From positions 15,690 through 56,525 of the forward strand of contig DBRJ01000059.1 of NCBI GenBank assembly GCA_002305915.1: a DNA stretch of 40,836 nt. The letters run 5' to 3'. This stretch comes from Pelotomaculum sp. UBA1371 (GTDB lineage Bacteria; Bacillota; Desulfotomaculia; Desulfotomaculales; Pelotomaculaceae). The notes under the pieces are model-generated. The model was given only the letters and a program-made list of their open reading frames with translations, made no database searches and was not told where the DNA came from. The position numbers and the translations under genes were made by a program. Positions 16,872 to 26,407 of this stretch are shown here, in pieces (positions within the stretch are counted from its first letter, which is position 1; each line of letters opens with the position of its first letter).

Positions 16872-18044
16872 CTAATTTGCGTAAACCGGCTTCACTCTGG
16901 TCTTTTCTTTTAATTCCAGGCCGCCGTCCCGGACAACCACGTCCCCTTCTTCCAGCCCTTCTGTAATCTCGATCATGACCTGATCGCTCAGCCCGGTCTG
17001 GACAGGCCGGTGCTCCACCAGCTCCTTGAGCACAACCGACACTTCCCTTTGGCCGTCCCCGATGGTGCGCACCGCTTCCCGGGGTAGCACCAGGACCCCT
17101 TCCCGGGTCTGGGTCTCGATGGCCACCCTGACTTCATAGCCAGGTTTTAAAGGACCGGGGTCCGGGAGCGAAATGATAACCGGCACCCGCCGCTGGATCA
17201 CGCCCAAAGCCGACTGTTTTTCTTCAGCCCGGGGATAAATTTTTTTAACTTCACCGGTAAGTGTGTTCCGGCCCAGTACAGGCGCGGAAATCACAGCCTT
17301 TTGCCCCAGTTTCACTTCTCCCAGGTCGTCGCTTAAGATGTCGGCCTTCACTTCAAGCTGGCCTGACGCGGCCACAGTTGCCACCAGGGTCATGGGACCC
17401 ACCACTCCCTCACGCTTGACAGGCAGGTCCAGCACTGTCCCGTCAGCAGGGCTTTTAACCACCAACTGCCCCTCCTTGGCCTCCAAACGGCCCAGGGATT
17501 CCCGGCAGCCGGCCTCCTGGGCCAGGGCGCTGTCCAGCCGGGCACTTTGCTCGTTTAAATTCTGTGTGCAGGTCTCCACCTGCAATACAGCCTTTTCATG
17601 CTCCGCCCGGGAGACGGCGCCCGCCCCGTACAGTTCCTCCATTCGTTTCAAGTTGTCACCGGCGTCAACAAGCTCCAGCCTGGTTCTCTCCAGGGTGGCC
17701 CGGGCGCTCTGGGCCGCAGTTTGCGCCTGTGACAGCTGGGACCGCACCTCGCTGATCTGTACAGACAGGTCCAAATTTTCCAGAGCAACCAGGATTTGAC
17801 CCGCTTTAACGGCCTGACCCGTTTCTACCAGTACTTCGGCCACCCGGGCGCTCTGGGTGGCATGGATATCAAAATCCGCAGCCGGCTGCACATAACCGCT
17901 GTCCGCAACGAACCGGGTAACGGCACCCGGCCGTACCTGCAATACCTCCACTTCCTGGCCACCCCAGATCATCTTCATGGCAGCCGCCGCCAGCCCCGCC
18001 AGAATAATTGCGCCGATAAGATAAATCTTTTTTTTCCGCTTCAT
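16872..18044 (-). CDS. HlyD/MacA-like efflux adaptor
   Basis: A membrane-fusion protein, the third part of an ABC exporter. The N-terminal basic stretch and membrane anchor (IYLIGAIILAGLAAAAMKMI) are followed by a lipoyl-like half (VAEVLVETGQAVKAGQILVAL), a long coiled-coil hairpin (about residues 105-190), and the second lipoyl half with VVKSPADGTVL. Beta-barrel and membrane-proximal domains complete it. It is 390 residues long. It is the last gene of the block after the ATPase and permease, 12 bases after the permease stop. In a Gram-positive cell it would extend outside the membrane. The substrate is unknown. Confidence 0.9.
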   Translation of the reverse strand: MKRKKKIYLIGAIILAGLAAAAMKMIWGGQEVEVLQVRPGAVTRFVADSGYVQPAADFDIHATQSARVAEVLVETGQAVKAGQILVALENLDLSVQISEVRSQLSQAQTAAQSARATLERTRLELVDAGDNLKRMEELYGAGAVSRAEHEKAVLQVETCTQNLNEQSARLDSALAQEAGCRESLGRLEAKEGQLVVKSPADGTVLDLPVKREGVVGPMTLVATVAASGQLEVKADILSDDLGEVKLGQKAVISAPVLGRNTLTGEVKKIYPRAEEKQSALGVIQRRVPVIISLPDPGPLKPGYEVRVAIETQTREGVLVLPREAVRTIGDGQREVSVVLKELVEHRPVQTGLSDQVMIEITEGLEEGDVVVRDGGLELKEKTRVKPVYAN

Positions 18045-18056
18045 CGTAACCCCCCG

Positions 18057-20441
18057 TTAATCGCTGTTCTTGAGGACTTCTACCAGTTCGAGCCGGCTTA
18101 TCCCCCTGGCCGCCAGGAAATGCGCGGCCATGATAAACATAACGCCCCCCAGGGCGGAAAAAAGGTACGTCTGGGGATAGATAACAATGGGTAAGGTATA
18201 TAAATCGGTGCTGACTCCCTGGACAAACCATTCCGTCATAAAGCGGCCGAAGGGCAGTCCCAGGGCCACTCCCAGCAGCGACTGCAGCAGGTTTTCTTTG
18301 AAAAGCAGGCTGGAGACCTCCGGATTGGTAAAGCCCACCACCCGCAGTGTGGCCAGTTCCCTCCGGCGCTCGGCAAAGCTGATCACGGAGGCATTATAGA
18401 CAATGGCAAAACCAAGCAGGGCGGCAAAGACAATCATCATCGTAACGGAATAAATCATGCTGTCCATACTGTTGTTCAAGTTGTCAAGCTCCTTGCGCTG
18501 GCTGGAAATGGAAGAAACACCGGTCATGTCGCTTAATTCCTGCTCTACACTGCCGGTTTTGCCGGGGTCGACCTTGAGCATGGCGCCTGAAACAACCCCG
18601 CTCTCCTGCATCACCCGGTTGGCTAGGTCCAGGGAAATATAGGACCCGCCCCCCACAAGCTGCCGGTTCACGCCAGCCACTGTGAGGGTGGTCCAGCGGG
18701 CCGGCCCGAGCCCCAGGAGCGTTTCCACCTCAACCCAGTCGCCTGTTTCTAAGCCCAGCCTTTTCGCTGTCCTGGCACTGACTAAAATCCCGTCTTCCGG
18801 CAGAGCCAGATGTTTTTCATCAATTCCCACCAGTTTCTTCAAGGTTGTGTCCGGGGGCAAGCCCAGGAGCAGGTCGTCTTCCGAGCGCCCGTTCAGGTAG
18901 ATTTTCACCGGGATTTCAAACAGGGGCTCCGTTTTGACAACACCTTCGAGGCGTGAAATGTTGTACAGTTCCTGCTCTTTTACCGGTTGGTTGAAGCGGA
19001 CTAATAAATCGTAGCGCTGCTCCTCGAAAAAATGTTTCTTAATCATATAGTCAACTGCATCATTCATAAAAAGGGACAAGACCAGAAGCCCCACCGCAAA
19101 GACCACCCCCAGCAGGGTGATCCCAAAACGCCCCCGCTTGCGGTTGATGGTCCTAAGGCTTATTTTCCAGGTTGCATCCAGCCTTTGCCAGATCCAAGGC
19201 CATCCCTCCAGAAACATCCGGCCGATTCCCCCGGGAGGCTCGGGGCGCATGGACTCGGCCGGCCTGACCTTAACCACCCCCCGGACCGCCAAAAGACCGG
19301 CGCCAAGGCTTACTGCCACTGAAAGGAGCAGTCCGTAGGAAACCGCCCTGTAGTTTACCCCGCTGATGGTTTCCGGGAGGTTAAAGAATTGGGCGTAAGT
19401 CCTGGACATAACCGAGGCCAGTCCGAGGCCCAGCAGGATTCCCAGTAATGCCCCTGCCAGCGCCACTGCCAGGGCATAGCTGGTATAGTGAAACATGATC
19501 TGCCCGCTGGTATAGCCCATGGCCTTCATGACCCCGATTTGCAGGCGCTGGGCTTTGACCATACGCCCCAGCATGACAAACTGGATGGCAGCGGCAATAC
19601 TCAGGAAAATAGCCGGCATGAAGCCGGCGATTGCCTTAAGTGAGTCAATCTCGCCCTGCAGGATGGCATGGCTGAGCTGGTCCTTGCGCGGATAACTGGC
19701 CAGGTTGCCGTAGGGCTCCAGGATCTCCTTGACCTGATTGGCCACAACCTTTTCGTCCGCGCCGGGAGCACAGGTAATCACGACCTGGTTGATCTCGCCG
19801 TCAAGACCCAAAATTTGCTCGGCCTGATTATGGGGCATCATGATTATGCCGAATGTTGCCGGGTCCGGCATCATCGTGCCGGCATCCTTCATGGTGATAA
19901 TTGTTTCAGGACTGGTGGCGGTCCCCGTCACTGTCAAAAAGACCTGCTTCCCTTCGGCCACGATGCTGATCTCATCGTTGAAGGAGTGGAGGTTGGCGTC
20001 AAAATACTTGGGGTCCACCAGCACTTCAATTCCCCCGCCCTGGGGGTATTTCTCAAAAAGCCTCCCCGTTTCCAGGCGAAAGCGGTTTATTTCACTATCT
20101 ACGGGCAGGGGGTAACTGATGAGCCGGGCTGTGGCTCTCTGGTGGTCTTCTTTCAGGATGGGAACATCCTTTTGAATCCGGCCGGTGACCTTCTCAACCC
20201 CGGGAACGGCCTCCACCTGCCTGGTTATCTGCTGGGGCGCCCTGACCACGTGAAAATAATAATCGGCGAAGTCGTTTTCCGCGTAGAAAGCCGCCTGGGA
20301 GCGGTTCAGGTTATAATAAGCGGTGGACATGGCGATATAGACGGTAATGCCCACCGTGACCACCGCCGCCACTGCCAGGAACTGGCCCCTGGTGCTCCCA
20401 ATGGTGCGCCTTAATTTCCTGGTTAAGACGTTCATTACCAT
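18057..20441 (-). CDS. FtsX/MacB-type ABC exporter permease
   Basis: A large permease of 794 residues with two FtsX modules. An N-terminal membrane helix (RGQFLAVAAVVTVGITVYIA) is followed by an extracellular MacB-like domain (about 45-245), three helices (about 265-380), a fourth near 435, a second extracellular domain (460-640) and three final helices. The last helices sit around VMMIVFAALLGFAIVYNASV and the C-terminus. This 8-helix arrangement is that of exporters which work mechanically on lipids, peptides or antibiotics, not solute importers. The ATG overlaps the ATPase stop codon (ATGGTAA), showing tight translational coupling. Confidence 0.9.
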   Translation of the reverse strand: MVMNVLTRKLRRTIGSTRGQFLAVAAVVTVGITVYIAMSTAYYNLNRSQAAFYAENDFADYYFHVVRAPQQITRQVEAVPGVEKVTGRIQKDVPILKEDHQRATARLISYPLPVDSEINRFRLETGRLFEKYPQGGGIEVLVDPKYFDANLHSFNDEISIVAEGKQVFLTVTGTATSPETIITMKDAGTMMPDPATFGIIMMPHNQAEQILGLDGEINQVVITCAPGADEKVVANQVKEILEPYGNLASYPRKDQLSHAILQGEIDSLKAIAGFMPAIFLSIAAAIQFVMLGRMVKAQRLQIGVMKAMGYTSGQIMFHYTSYALAVALAGALLGILLGLGLASVMSRTYAQFFNLPETISGVNYRAVSYGLLLSVAVSLGAGLLAVRGVVKVRPAESMRPEPPGGIGRMFLEGWPWIWQRLDATWKISLRTINRKRGRFGITLLGVVFAVGLLVLSLFMNDAVDYMIKKHFFEEQRYDLLVRFNQPVKEQELYNISRLEGVVKTEPLFEIPVKIYLNGRSEDDLLLGLPPDTTLKKLVGIDEKHLALPEDGILVSARTAKRLGLETGDWVEVETLLGLGPARWTTLTVAGVNRQLVGGGSYISLDLANRVMQESGVVSGAMLKVDPGKTGSVEQELSDMTGVSSISSQRKELDNLNNSMDSMIYSVTMMIVFAALLGFAIVYNASVISFAERRRELATLRVVGFTNPEVSSLLFKENLLQSLLGVALGLPFGRFMTEWFVQGVSTDLYTLPIVIYPQTYLFSALGGVMFIMAAHFLAARGISRLELVEVLKNSD

Positions 20442-21145
20442 TCAATCCTTTCGGCCGGCAGCGGGTTTTTATTTTCGATGATTTCCGCGATAGTGCCGCT
20501 GCTCATGCGGACAACCCGGTGGGCCATGGCGCTGATGGGAGTGTTGTGCGTAACAATCACAACCGTGCTGCCCTGCTCGCGGTTGATTCTGCTCAGCAAG
20601 CACAGTACGGTTTGACCGATTTTCTGATCCAGGGCCCCGGTGGGTTCATCGCACAGGAGCAGGCGGGGCCTCTTAACCGCAGCCCGGGCGATAGCCACAC
20701 GCTGCTGTTCGCCGCCGCTTAACTGAGAAGGAAAGTGGTCCACCCTCTCCTCCAGGCCCACTTCTTTTAATATTTCCGCAACAGAAAGCGGGTTTTCAAC
20801 CAATCCAGCCGCCAGTTCCACGTTTTCGCCCGCCGTCAAATCGGGAATCAAATTGTAGAATTGAAATACGAATCCCACTTCTTCCCGCCTGTACCGGGTT
20901 AATTGCTGATCTCCGGCACGGGATAAATTTTCCTGACCGAAAAAAATTTCACCGCTGGAAGGCGAATCCATCCCACCGATAATGTTGAGCAGGGTACTTT
21001 TGCCGGACCCGCTGGGACCCAGAATCACTAGCAGTTCCCCCTCCAGGATGTCCAGGGAAGTCTCTTTCAAGGCATGGACGGAAACTTCACCCATCTGATA
21101 AGTACGTGTAATTCTGTCCAGCTTCATCAGCACATTTTTTTTCAT
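20435..21145 (-). CDS. ABC exporter ATPase (MacB/LolD type)
   Basis: The ATP-hydrolysing subunit for the FtsX-type permease. The Walker A motif GPSGSGKST is at residues 43-51, the Q-loop is around VFQFYNLIP, the signature LSGGEQQRV is at 142-150, and Walker B is RLLLCDEPTGALD. The 236-residue length is normal. It is coupled to the permease by an overlapping start and follows the GbsR-like regulator gene by about 23 bases, so regulator and exporter probably share a transcript. Confidence 0.93.
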   Translation of the reverse strand: MKKNVLMKLDRITRTYQMGEVSVHALKETSLDILEGELLVILGPSGSGKSTLLNIIGGMDSPSSGEIFFGQENLSRAGDQQLTRYRREEVGFVFQFYNLIPDLTAGENVELAAGLVENPLSVAEILKEVGLEERVDHFPSQLSGGEQQRVAIARAAVKRPRLLLCDEPTGALDQKIGQTVLCLLSRINREQGSTVVIVTHNTPISAMAHRVVRMSSGTIAEIIENKNPLPAERIEW

Positions 21146-21168
21146 AACGCGCTTACTTCATCCTTTGT

Positions 21169-21651
21169 TTAATTGCCTTTGTGGATTTCGCCCTTTTTCC
21201 AGCGTCTGTACTGCTCATCAAGGCCTGAAAAATACCAGCGCAGGAAATTAAAGTAATCTTTCATCTCCTGCAGGTTTTCAAGGGCTCTCGTATTCCGGGG
21301 ATCTACCAGGCCAAGTCCCTTTTCAACCAAATCTTCCCATTCCTTGAGAGAATCAATCTTTTGGGACATCGAGCCGATCCAGAAACTAGCATTGGCCTGG
21401 TAGTGATCCTTTCGCTCGCCGGGAATGCTGATCTTTTCAAAAAAATTCAGGAATAAACCCTGGCGGACTGTAAGGGAGGCCGTGGCCTTGCTGAAAAGCA
21501 GGCCTTCAGCGATTCCGTCCAGTGTTCTGGGCTCCCCTGACAGCAGCAGGTAGCCAAAAACCCTGCCCAGAGTTCTCGATGCCCCCGACCTTTCAAAGAG
21601 CAGGCCCATGTTTTCGGCAAACTGAAATCTTTGTGATTCTGTACCTGTCAT
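21169..21651 (-). CDS. GbsR/MarR-family transcriptional regulator
   Basis: A 160-residue winged-helix protein like the GbsR branch of MarR regulators. FAENMGLLFERSGASRTLGRVFGYLLLS begins the fold, and GEPRTLDGIAEGL with FSKATASLTVRQ forms the helix-turn-helix. The C-terminal helical part is rich in aromatic residues and could form the dimer interface or ligand pocket. The ATG at 21651 is preferred over the longer frame because AGGAG precedes it by eight bases. As the first gene before the exporter it is the likely local repressor. A TTTAATT-AC-AATTAAA palindrome lies upstream. Confidence 0.85.
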   Translation of the reverse strand: MTGTESQRFQFAENMGLLFERSGASRTLGRVFGYLLLSGEPRTLDGIAEGLLFSKATASLTVRQGLFLNFFEKISIPGERKDHYQANASFWIGSMSQKIDSLKEWEDLVEKGLGLVDPRNTRALENLQEMKDYFNFLRWYFSGLDEQYRRWKKGEIHKGN

Positions 21652-21846
21652 TCTCTGTACTCCTGTTCTGTACCAGAAATGTATAGGGCGCTTAAACCGT
21701 GCGATAACTAACCTCCCGCCTCCTGCAGGCTCTCCAGGGAACACGGTCCCGTAAGCCTTTGCCGGTGAAAACCGCGGACAGCAGTCCGGGAGAATTTAAA
21801 CGCTCTTAAGCAGTTTATAATTTAATTATATTATACTAATTAGTCG

Positions 21847-21862
21847 TTTAATTACAATTAAA
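21847..21862 (-). promoter_or_regulatory. Palindrome upstream of the regulator-exporter operon
   Basis: TTTAATT and AATTAAA form perfect arms around AC in an AT-rich tract about 195 bp before the regulator start. It could be the autoregulatory operator, but AT-rich DNA gives such palindromes by chance. Confidence 0.3.
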
Positions 21863-22034
21863 TAATTTAAACACATAATTCAGCATCACAGGCAATCTAA
21901 TCTTTGTCAAGCTGTTTGTTCCCCAACAAAAAACTCTATAGCATATATTGGCATGCAATGATATTATGTGTATGTAACAAATGAAACCTAAACATCAACC
22001 AGAAAACCATTGTCAAGTGAAATAAATTTTCAAA

Positions 22035-22262
22035 ATGTTCGAAAGTTTCTCAAAGCTAAGGGCGGAGGATGGATTACTCAGCCCCGGGGCTTGGGGAAAA
22101 AGTAACACGGCGGGGGGTGTCTCAATAGGCGGCGCCAGACCGGGTATTTGCTTCGGCGAATATGAAACTGTGGATGCCGCCGCTATGAAGGCTTATGCCA
22201 TGGCTGTAAAAGAAGGAACCATCAAGGAATTTTTGGCGAATGCCGGGGATAGGAGGGCGTAA
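22035..22262 (+). pseudogene. Relic of CoA-transferase subunit A (C-terminal part)
   Basis: The 75-codon frame contains GGARPGICFGEY followed by a helix (AAAMKAYAMAVKEGTIKEFL). I align this by eye with the C-terminal region of glutaconate-type CoA-transferase subunit A, which has G-A-x-P-x-x-C-x-G-x-Y and a similar helix. The rest of the roughly 300-residue subunit is missing, and no promoter or start context is seen. A strong AGGAGG follows the stop and precedes the remnant of subunit B, as expected of the former operon. Confidence 0.5.
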
Positions 22263-22263
22263 G

Positions 22264-22620
22264 ATGGAATATGGACAGGCGATAATGATGTGCGTGGCCC
22301 TGGCCCGTGAAAAAAACACTGGTCTGAAAAACCAAACACGATAAAGATGCCCTGGTGGGGGAAAGGTGCAATTCGTAACTGCAGCGCCCGATCCTGCCAG
22401 GGAGTTTACGGTGGTCACAAACCTGTGTATTTTCCGTTTGAAAAACGGTAAATTGGAACTGGACAGTATTTTTCCCTATACCACCTTAGAGGAAGTCAAG
22501 GAAAAAACCGGCTGGGAAATCATTCAAAAGACGTCCCGCTGTATCCGGCTCCTACACCTGCTGAATTCGCTGCCCTGGAAAAGTCGACCCCAACCGCATC
22601 CGTTATATTGAATTAAAGGT
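22264..22620 (+). pseudogene. Relic of CoA-transferase subunit B (internally deleted, frameshifted)
   Basis: The ATG at 22264 has AGGAGG seven bases before it and encodes MEYGQAIMMCVALARE, like the N-terminus of subunit B of acyl-CoA transferases. After a stop the C-terminal part resumes near 22366 with FTVVTNLCIFRLKNGKLEL and TLEEVKEKTGWEI. The end, PAEFAALEK and then VDPNRIRYIEL, is split by a one-base deletion at about 22578. About 160 residues between the two parts are gone. It cannot make a working enzyme. Confidence 0.7.
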
Positions 22621-22834
22621 TTTTTTATGCGACGCCAGTAGTTTAAACCCTGTTACCGGGTATTTCCGGGCAGCTTAATGTTGTTTAAGAAGCAAATATG
22701 GCAAATATACACATTTGCATCATAAAGAGGACATTATTATGATGGGGCAATACCGTTATAAAAAAGTATCAGCCTGTAACGGTATCCAATAACTATAAAG
22801 AAACACAATGGCACAGGGTACCGGTTATCTTTTT

Positions 22835-24394
22835 TTACCGCCAGGGTTCGTCTACGCCACCATCACTGGATACGTCTGCCCTGACGCCGTACCTTGACAG
22901 GACTTCACCGTAGGCCCGGGCGGCCTGAAAGAAGGAGCCGTAGCGCCCCAGGACGACCCTGGACAGGTCGCCGTCCCTGGAAAGCGCAATACTTGAGCCG
23001 GCTAGGGGTTGAGTCCTGTTATACAGTTCCAGTGATCTGGCCCGGTTGGTTGTATGGGATAATTCGAACTGATGCAAACTATACAGCCTGCCGGAGGAAT
23101 ATGATAAACTCCGGTCGCCGATGCCGCCGAAACTATACCAGGTATAGGCCGCCTTACCCATGTTTTTTAAAACGATTTTCTCACGCGACTTTTCTGATAA
23201 ATCCAGTCTGTTCACTTTGTAGGTATTGTATTCAAATCCCCCTTCATATACTGTCACGATGGCATAGGCGCAGGGAAACTGCACGGTGGCCGGGACCGTG
23301 ACGTAGGGGCGGGAACCCGTCCAAAAATTATTGGCGGTAACCTTGCACCGGTGCATGTGGCCGTAAAATATACCCTGGATACCGGGGAAGGGCCGGATTG
23401 CCTGTTGAAGCTCCCTGTAATTTTTAATCCCAAACCAGAGATCGGGGCCGTTGCAGGGATGATGCAGAAACAAAAAGGCAGGCATCCCCCGGCTGTCTTT
23501 CAAGATATTCTGGAGCCACCGGAGCTGCCCGGGAGCGACGTAGCCCCAGTTGTCGTCCTCCCGGCAGGAGTCCAGCAACAGAAACAGGCAATCCTTGAAG
23601 ACAGCGTACTCGTAAGTTTTGTCTCCGTTGGCCGCGTATTCCTGATAGCCCATCTCACCAAGTCCGCCGTTTTTCGTAAACTTGTCATGATTACCGGGAC
23701 ATAAAAAATAAGGAGTTCTTCCAAAACGGGGCAGGAGCTGTTCGCTCAGCACCTGGTACTGAAGCCTGCTGGCAGAGTCCGTCAGGTCGCCGGTGAGCAC
23801 CGCCAGGTCGATATTTCGTTTCTTGCTGTCTAAAATGCTCTGGATCATGAGTTCGTCTGAGAACTCGCTCAGCTTGCCGAAAAAGATCTCGTTGATATCC
23901 CCGTAGGGATCCCCGTATGTAACATGCAGGTCGCTGATAAGGGCAAAGCTGAACAGGCGCCTTCCCTCCGGACGGGGCAGGGTGCTGAAGGAGTTCAAAG
24001 AGCCCCTGGCGCCGTTGCTCTCCACCTGGTACCAGTAACGCGTGGAAGGTTTCAAGTCCGGGATTTCCGCATAGTGGTATTCCGACTCCTGCCCAAAGGT
24101 GTATCTGACCATATTTGCCGGCGTATTCCCCACATAAATGGAGGTGTCCACTTTTCGGCCCGGCGTCACCCAGGTAACCACGGCATGGTCGCTGCCTGCA
24201 GTACAAAGCTCTTCATTTGCTATGACAGTCTTCCACCCGGTCAGGGCATCGTATAAACCGGGAGCTACCCGGCTCCGCTTTTCCTCCGGTTGCCCCGCAA
24301 AAAAACAGCCTTCAGCAGTTTCCCCGCCGACTCCGGCACGGCCTTCCCCGCCCCCCGGTCCAGAAATATTCTTTTTGGTTTCTCCGGCGCCCAA
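22835..24394 (-). CDS. Purple-acid-phosphatase-like metallophosphoesterase
   Basis: A two-domain calcineurin-like phosphoesterase. Residues about 60-135 form a fibronectin-like N-terminal domain (VVTWVTPGRK, then PSTRYWYQVES). The catalytic domain follows with FALISDLHVTYGDPYGD, LAVLTGDLTD, CPGNHDKF, FLFLHHP and GIFYGHMHR, which supply the dinuclear metal ligands. The last 60 residues are extra. It begins at a TTG six bases after GAGGGG. The first 45 residues are glycine-rich and charged and show no signal peptide, which is odd for an enzyme family that is usually exported. Its substrate is unknown. It stands alone. Confidence 0.85.
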   Translation of the reverse strand: MGAGETKKNISGPGGGEGRAGVGGETAEGCFFAGQPEEKRSRVAPGLYDALTGWKTVIANEELCTAGSDHAVVTWVTPGRKVDTSIYVGNTPANMVRYTFGQESEYHYAEIPDLKPSTRYWYQVESNGARGSLNSFSTLPRPEGRRLFSFALISDLHVTYGDPYGDINEIFFGKLSEFSDELMIQSILDSKKRNIDLAVLTGDLTDSASRLQYQVLSEQLLPRFGRTPYFLCPGNHDKFTKNGGLGEMGYQEYAANGDKTYEYAVFKDCLFLLLDSCREDDNWGYVAPGQLRWLQNILKDSRGMPAFLFLHHPCNGPDLWFGIKNYRELQQAIRPFPGIQGIFYGHMHRCKVTANNFWTGSRPYVTVPATVQFPCAYAIVTVYEGGFEYNTYKVNRLDLSEKSREKIVLKNMGKAAYTWYSFGGIGDRSLSYSSGRLYSLHQFELSHTTNRARSLELYNRTQPLAGSSIALSRDGDLSRVVLGRYGSFFQAARAYGEVLSRYGVRADVSSDGGVDEPWR

Positions 24395-24622
24395 TTCGAT
24401 CCCCTCGCAGTTAAAATCAAACAGTGCTGCGTTATCTCCCTGCTATCCAGCTTCAAACCAACAGCCTTTCTTTATATCTATGAACAAGACCGGCAAAAGG
24501 CTACCTCCGGGAGCTCCGCTGGAAACCATGGCTCAAATCAAGCAAGCTTTTTCTACCTTTTAAGGCCTGCAGCAAGGCAGTAAGCATACTCTAAACTGCA
24601 AAATCATTTTTTTGTTCTCCTT

Positions 24623-26407
24623 CTAATTCCACCCCCACTTGCTGCTCGGCTTGCCAAAGGAACGGTTGAGAACGGATAAATCGAAACTAATATTATAAAA
24701 CTCACGGTAAAACATCTGCGCTTCTTTTATTAGATTAAAATGAAGTATTTTCGGATGCAGTACATTTGCCATGTACATAAGTCCTAAAATCCACCTGGGG
24801 CTGCCGAAATCCCAGCACGGGGCCGGGTATGAATAAACTCTTAGTTTTCTGATCGCCTCAATATCAATACCGGCTTCAGTACATTCTTTGTAGAAGTCTT
24901 CCACAGGAGATGATATAAAGGATGATATGAAGATAACCTCCGGATTCAGTGATTCCAGTTGCTTATATGTTATTTCCATACCGGGCCTGCCGCTGCCGCT
25001 TATTTCTTTATTTACACTGATTCCTCCCGCAGTTTCAACTAACTGGTTTTCCAGACGGCCTCCTTTGATGCAAAAATTGGGTTTGCCCATGGCATAATAC
25101 ACCCGGGGTTTATGGTCAGCAGCGGACAAACCGGCCTTAATTAAATTTATTTTTTCTTCCATATAAACCGCCAGTTTTTCAGCCCTGTCCTCCTCCTGGA
25201 TCAGTTTCCCGAAATATCTGATCATGCTGACATAAGTCTCTGGTTTTTGCAGGTCGCGGTGCAGTTTCTGCAAACCGCTGCGGCAAATCACATCTTCCCA
25301 CACCAGCGCCACCTTATCTTTTTTACTTATGCCCATGGCAATCAATACAGCTTCAATCATTTCCAGTGCCCTGGTAAAAGGGTAGCCTCCCTGGAAGTCT
25401 TCTTCCTGGTAGAACACTGTAGCCTGGCTTCCCTTAAAATTAAGGCTCTGTCCACAGGACGGGCACCTATTACTTTCACCCAACCCCAGGCCCTGGCCCG
25501 GATGCTTCAGCCTGGCCCCCATGGGTCCGTAAAACTCCCGTTTGTAGATTAAATCACCGCAGCCGGGGCAAAATGTGTTGAGGTATTCAGTTCCGGGAGA
25601 GTTGAAAAGATAGACGTGGCTCAGGTGGACCGACAAACTTCTGCACAGCTGCTCAGACTCCCGGATCGTAGGCTCCAACAGAGGCCCGGCTTTTTCCACA
25701 GGAAGGAAGCGCATCACCTGTAAGGGCAGATCAATTGAGATTTCAGCCAGCTTCCGGGCCAGATTTAAGATTTCTTCCCGGTTATTATGAACATGAATAC
25801 AGGAAACCTCAACATGCACCCCGCTGTCATGCAGTTTCTTAATATTCCTCAGCACAGGTTCAGCTGAATGTCCGCCGCATTTTCTGTAGGCCTGGTCGGA
25901 AAGTCCTTTAAAACCTATATTTATAAAATCCAAATGTTTAATTATCAGGTCAAGGGAAGCATCCGTGAAATAGGCGTTTGAGGAGCATCCCACCAGCAAA
26001 CCGCGCTTTTTGGCGGCCTTGGCAACACCAACAAAGGATAAAAACGAAGCTAAAGGGTCGTTCATTAAAAAGACAATCCCCAAACAATCATTTCTTAATG
26101 CTTCGTTAACCACCTGCTCCGGCGATAACTCACACAATGCCCTGCTGCCGGGAACCATCTCCCTGACAATTACCGTGGAAATACATCCGTCACAGTCAAG
26201 ATTGCACCCCGCAGTGCTGATCTGCAGGAACTTTCCTCCGGGATAAAAGTGCAGCACAGGCATTGTTTCTATGGAAATAGGTGTTGTAATCAGGTATTTA
26301 TTGGGAAACAGCTCGATTATTTCTCCCTCCTGGTTGAGATACATACCACAAGCCCCTGTGCCGCCAGCGGGTATCTCACAGCCCCTTTCGCAAATATAAC
26401 ATTTCAC
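24623..26407 (-). CDS. Radical SAM protein fused to a FecB-like binding domain
   Basis: A 594-residue fusion. The N-terminal half resembles AmmeMemoRadiSam/PflA-like enzymes: an N-terminal cysteine set CYICERGC (3-10), the radical-SAM motif C68-x3-C72-x2-C75 in TAGCNLDCDGC, a partial barrel, and a zinc ribbon (C280/C283 and C315/C318). From about residue 395 to 575 it matches the second lobe of Fe3+/cobalamin-type binding proteins. The parts are a backbone helix EDRAEKLAVYMEEKI, then PRVYYAMGKPNF, ITYKQLESLNPEVIFISS and a C-terminal helix resembling that of the adjacent binding protein. It has no signal peptide. The GTG at 26407 (AAGGAGG eight bases upstream) overlaps the methyltransferase stop by one base. 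Function is unknown. Confidence 0.85.
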   Translation of the reverse strand: MKCYICERGCEIPAGGTGACGMYLNQEGEIIELFPNKYLITTPISIETMPVLHFYPGGKFLQISTAGCNLDCDGCISTVIVREMVPGSRALCELSPEQVVNEALRNDCLGIVFLMNDPLASFLSFVGVAKAAKKRGLLVGCSSNAYFTDASLDLIIKHLDFINIGFKGLSDQAYRKCGGHSAEPVLRNIKKLHDSGVHVEVSCIHVHNNREEILNLARKLAEISIDLPLQVMRFLPVEKAGPLLEPTIRESEQLCRSLSVHLSHVYLFNSPGTEYLNTFCPGCGDLIYKREFYGPMGARLKHPGQGLGLGESNRCPSCGQSLNFKGSQATVFYQEEDFQGGYPFTRALEMIEAVLIAMGISKKDKVALVWEDVICRSGLQKLHRDLQKPETYVSMIRYFGKLIQEEDRAEKLAVYMEEKINLIKAGLSAADHKPRVYYAMGKPNFCIKGGRLENQLVETAGGISVNKEISGSGRPGMEITYKQLESLNPEVIFISSFISSPVEDFYKECTEAGIDIEAIRKLRVYSYPAPCWDFGSPRWILGLMYMANVLHPKILHFNLIKEAQMFYREFYNISFDLSVLNRSFGKPSSKWGWN

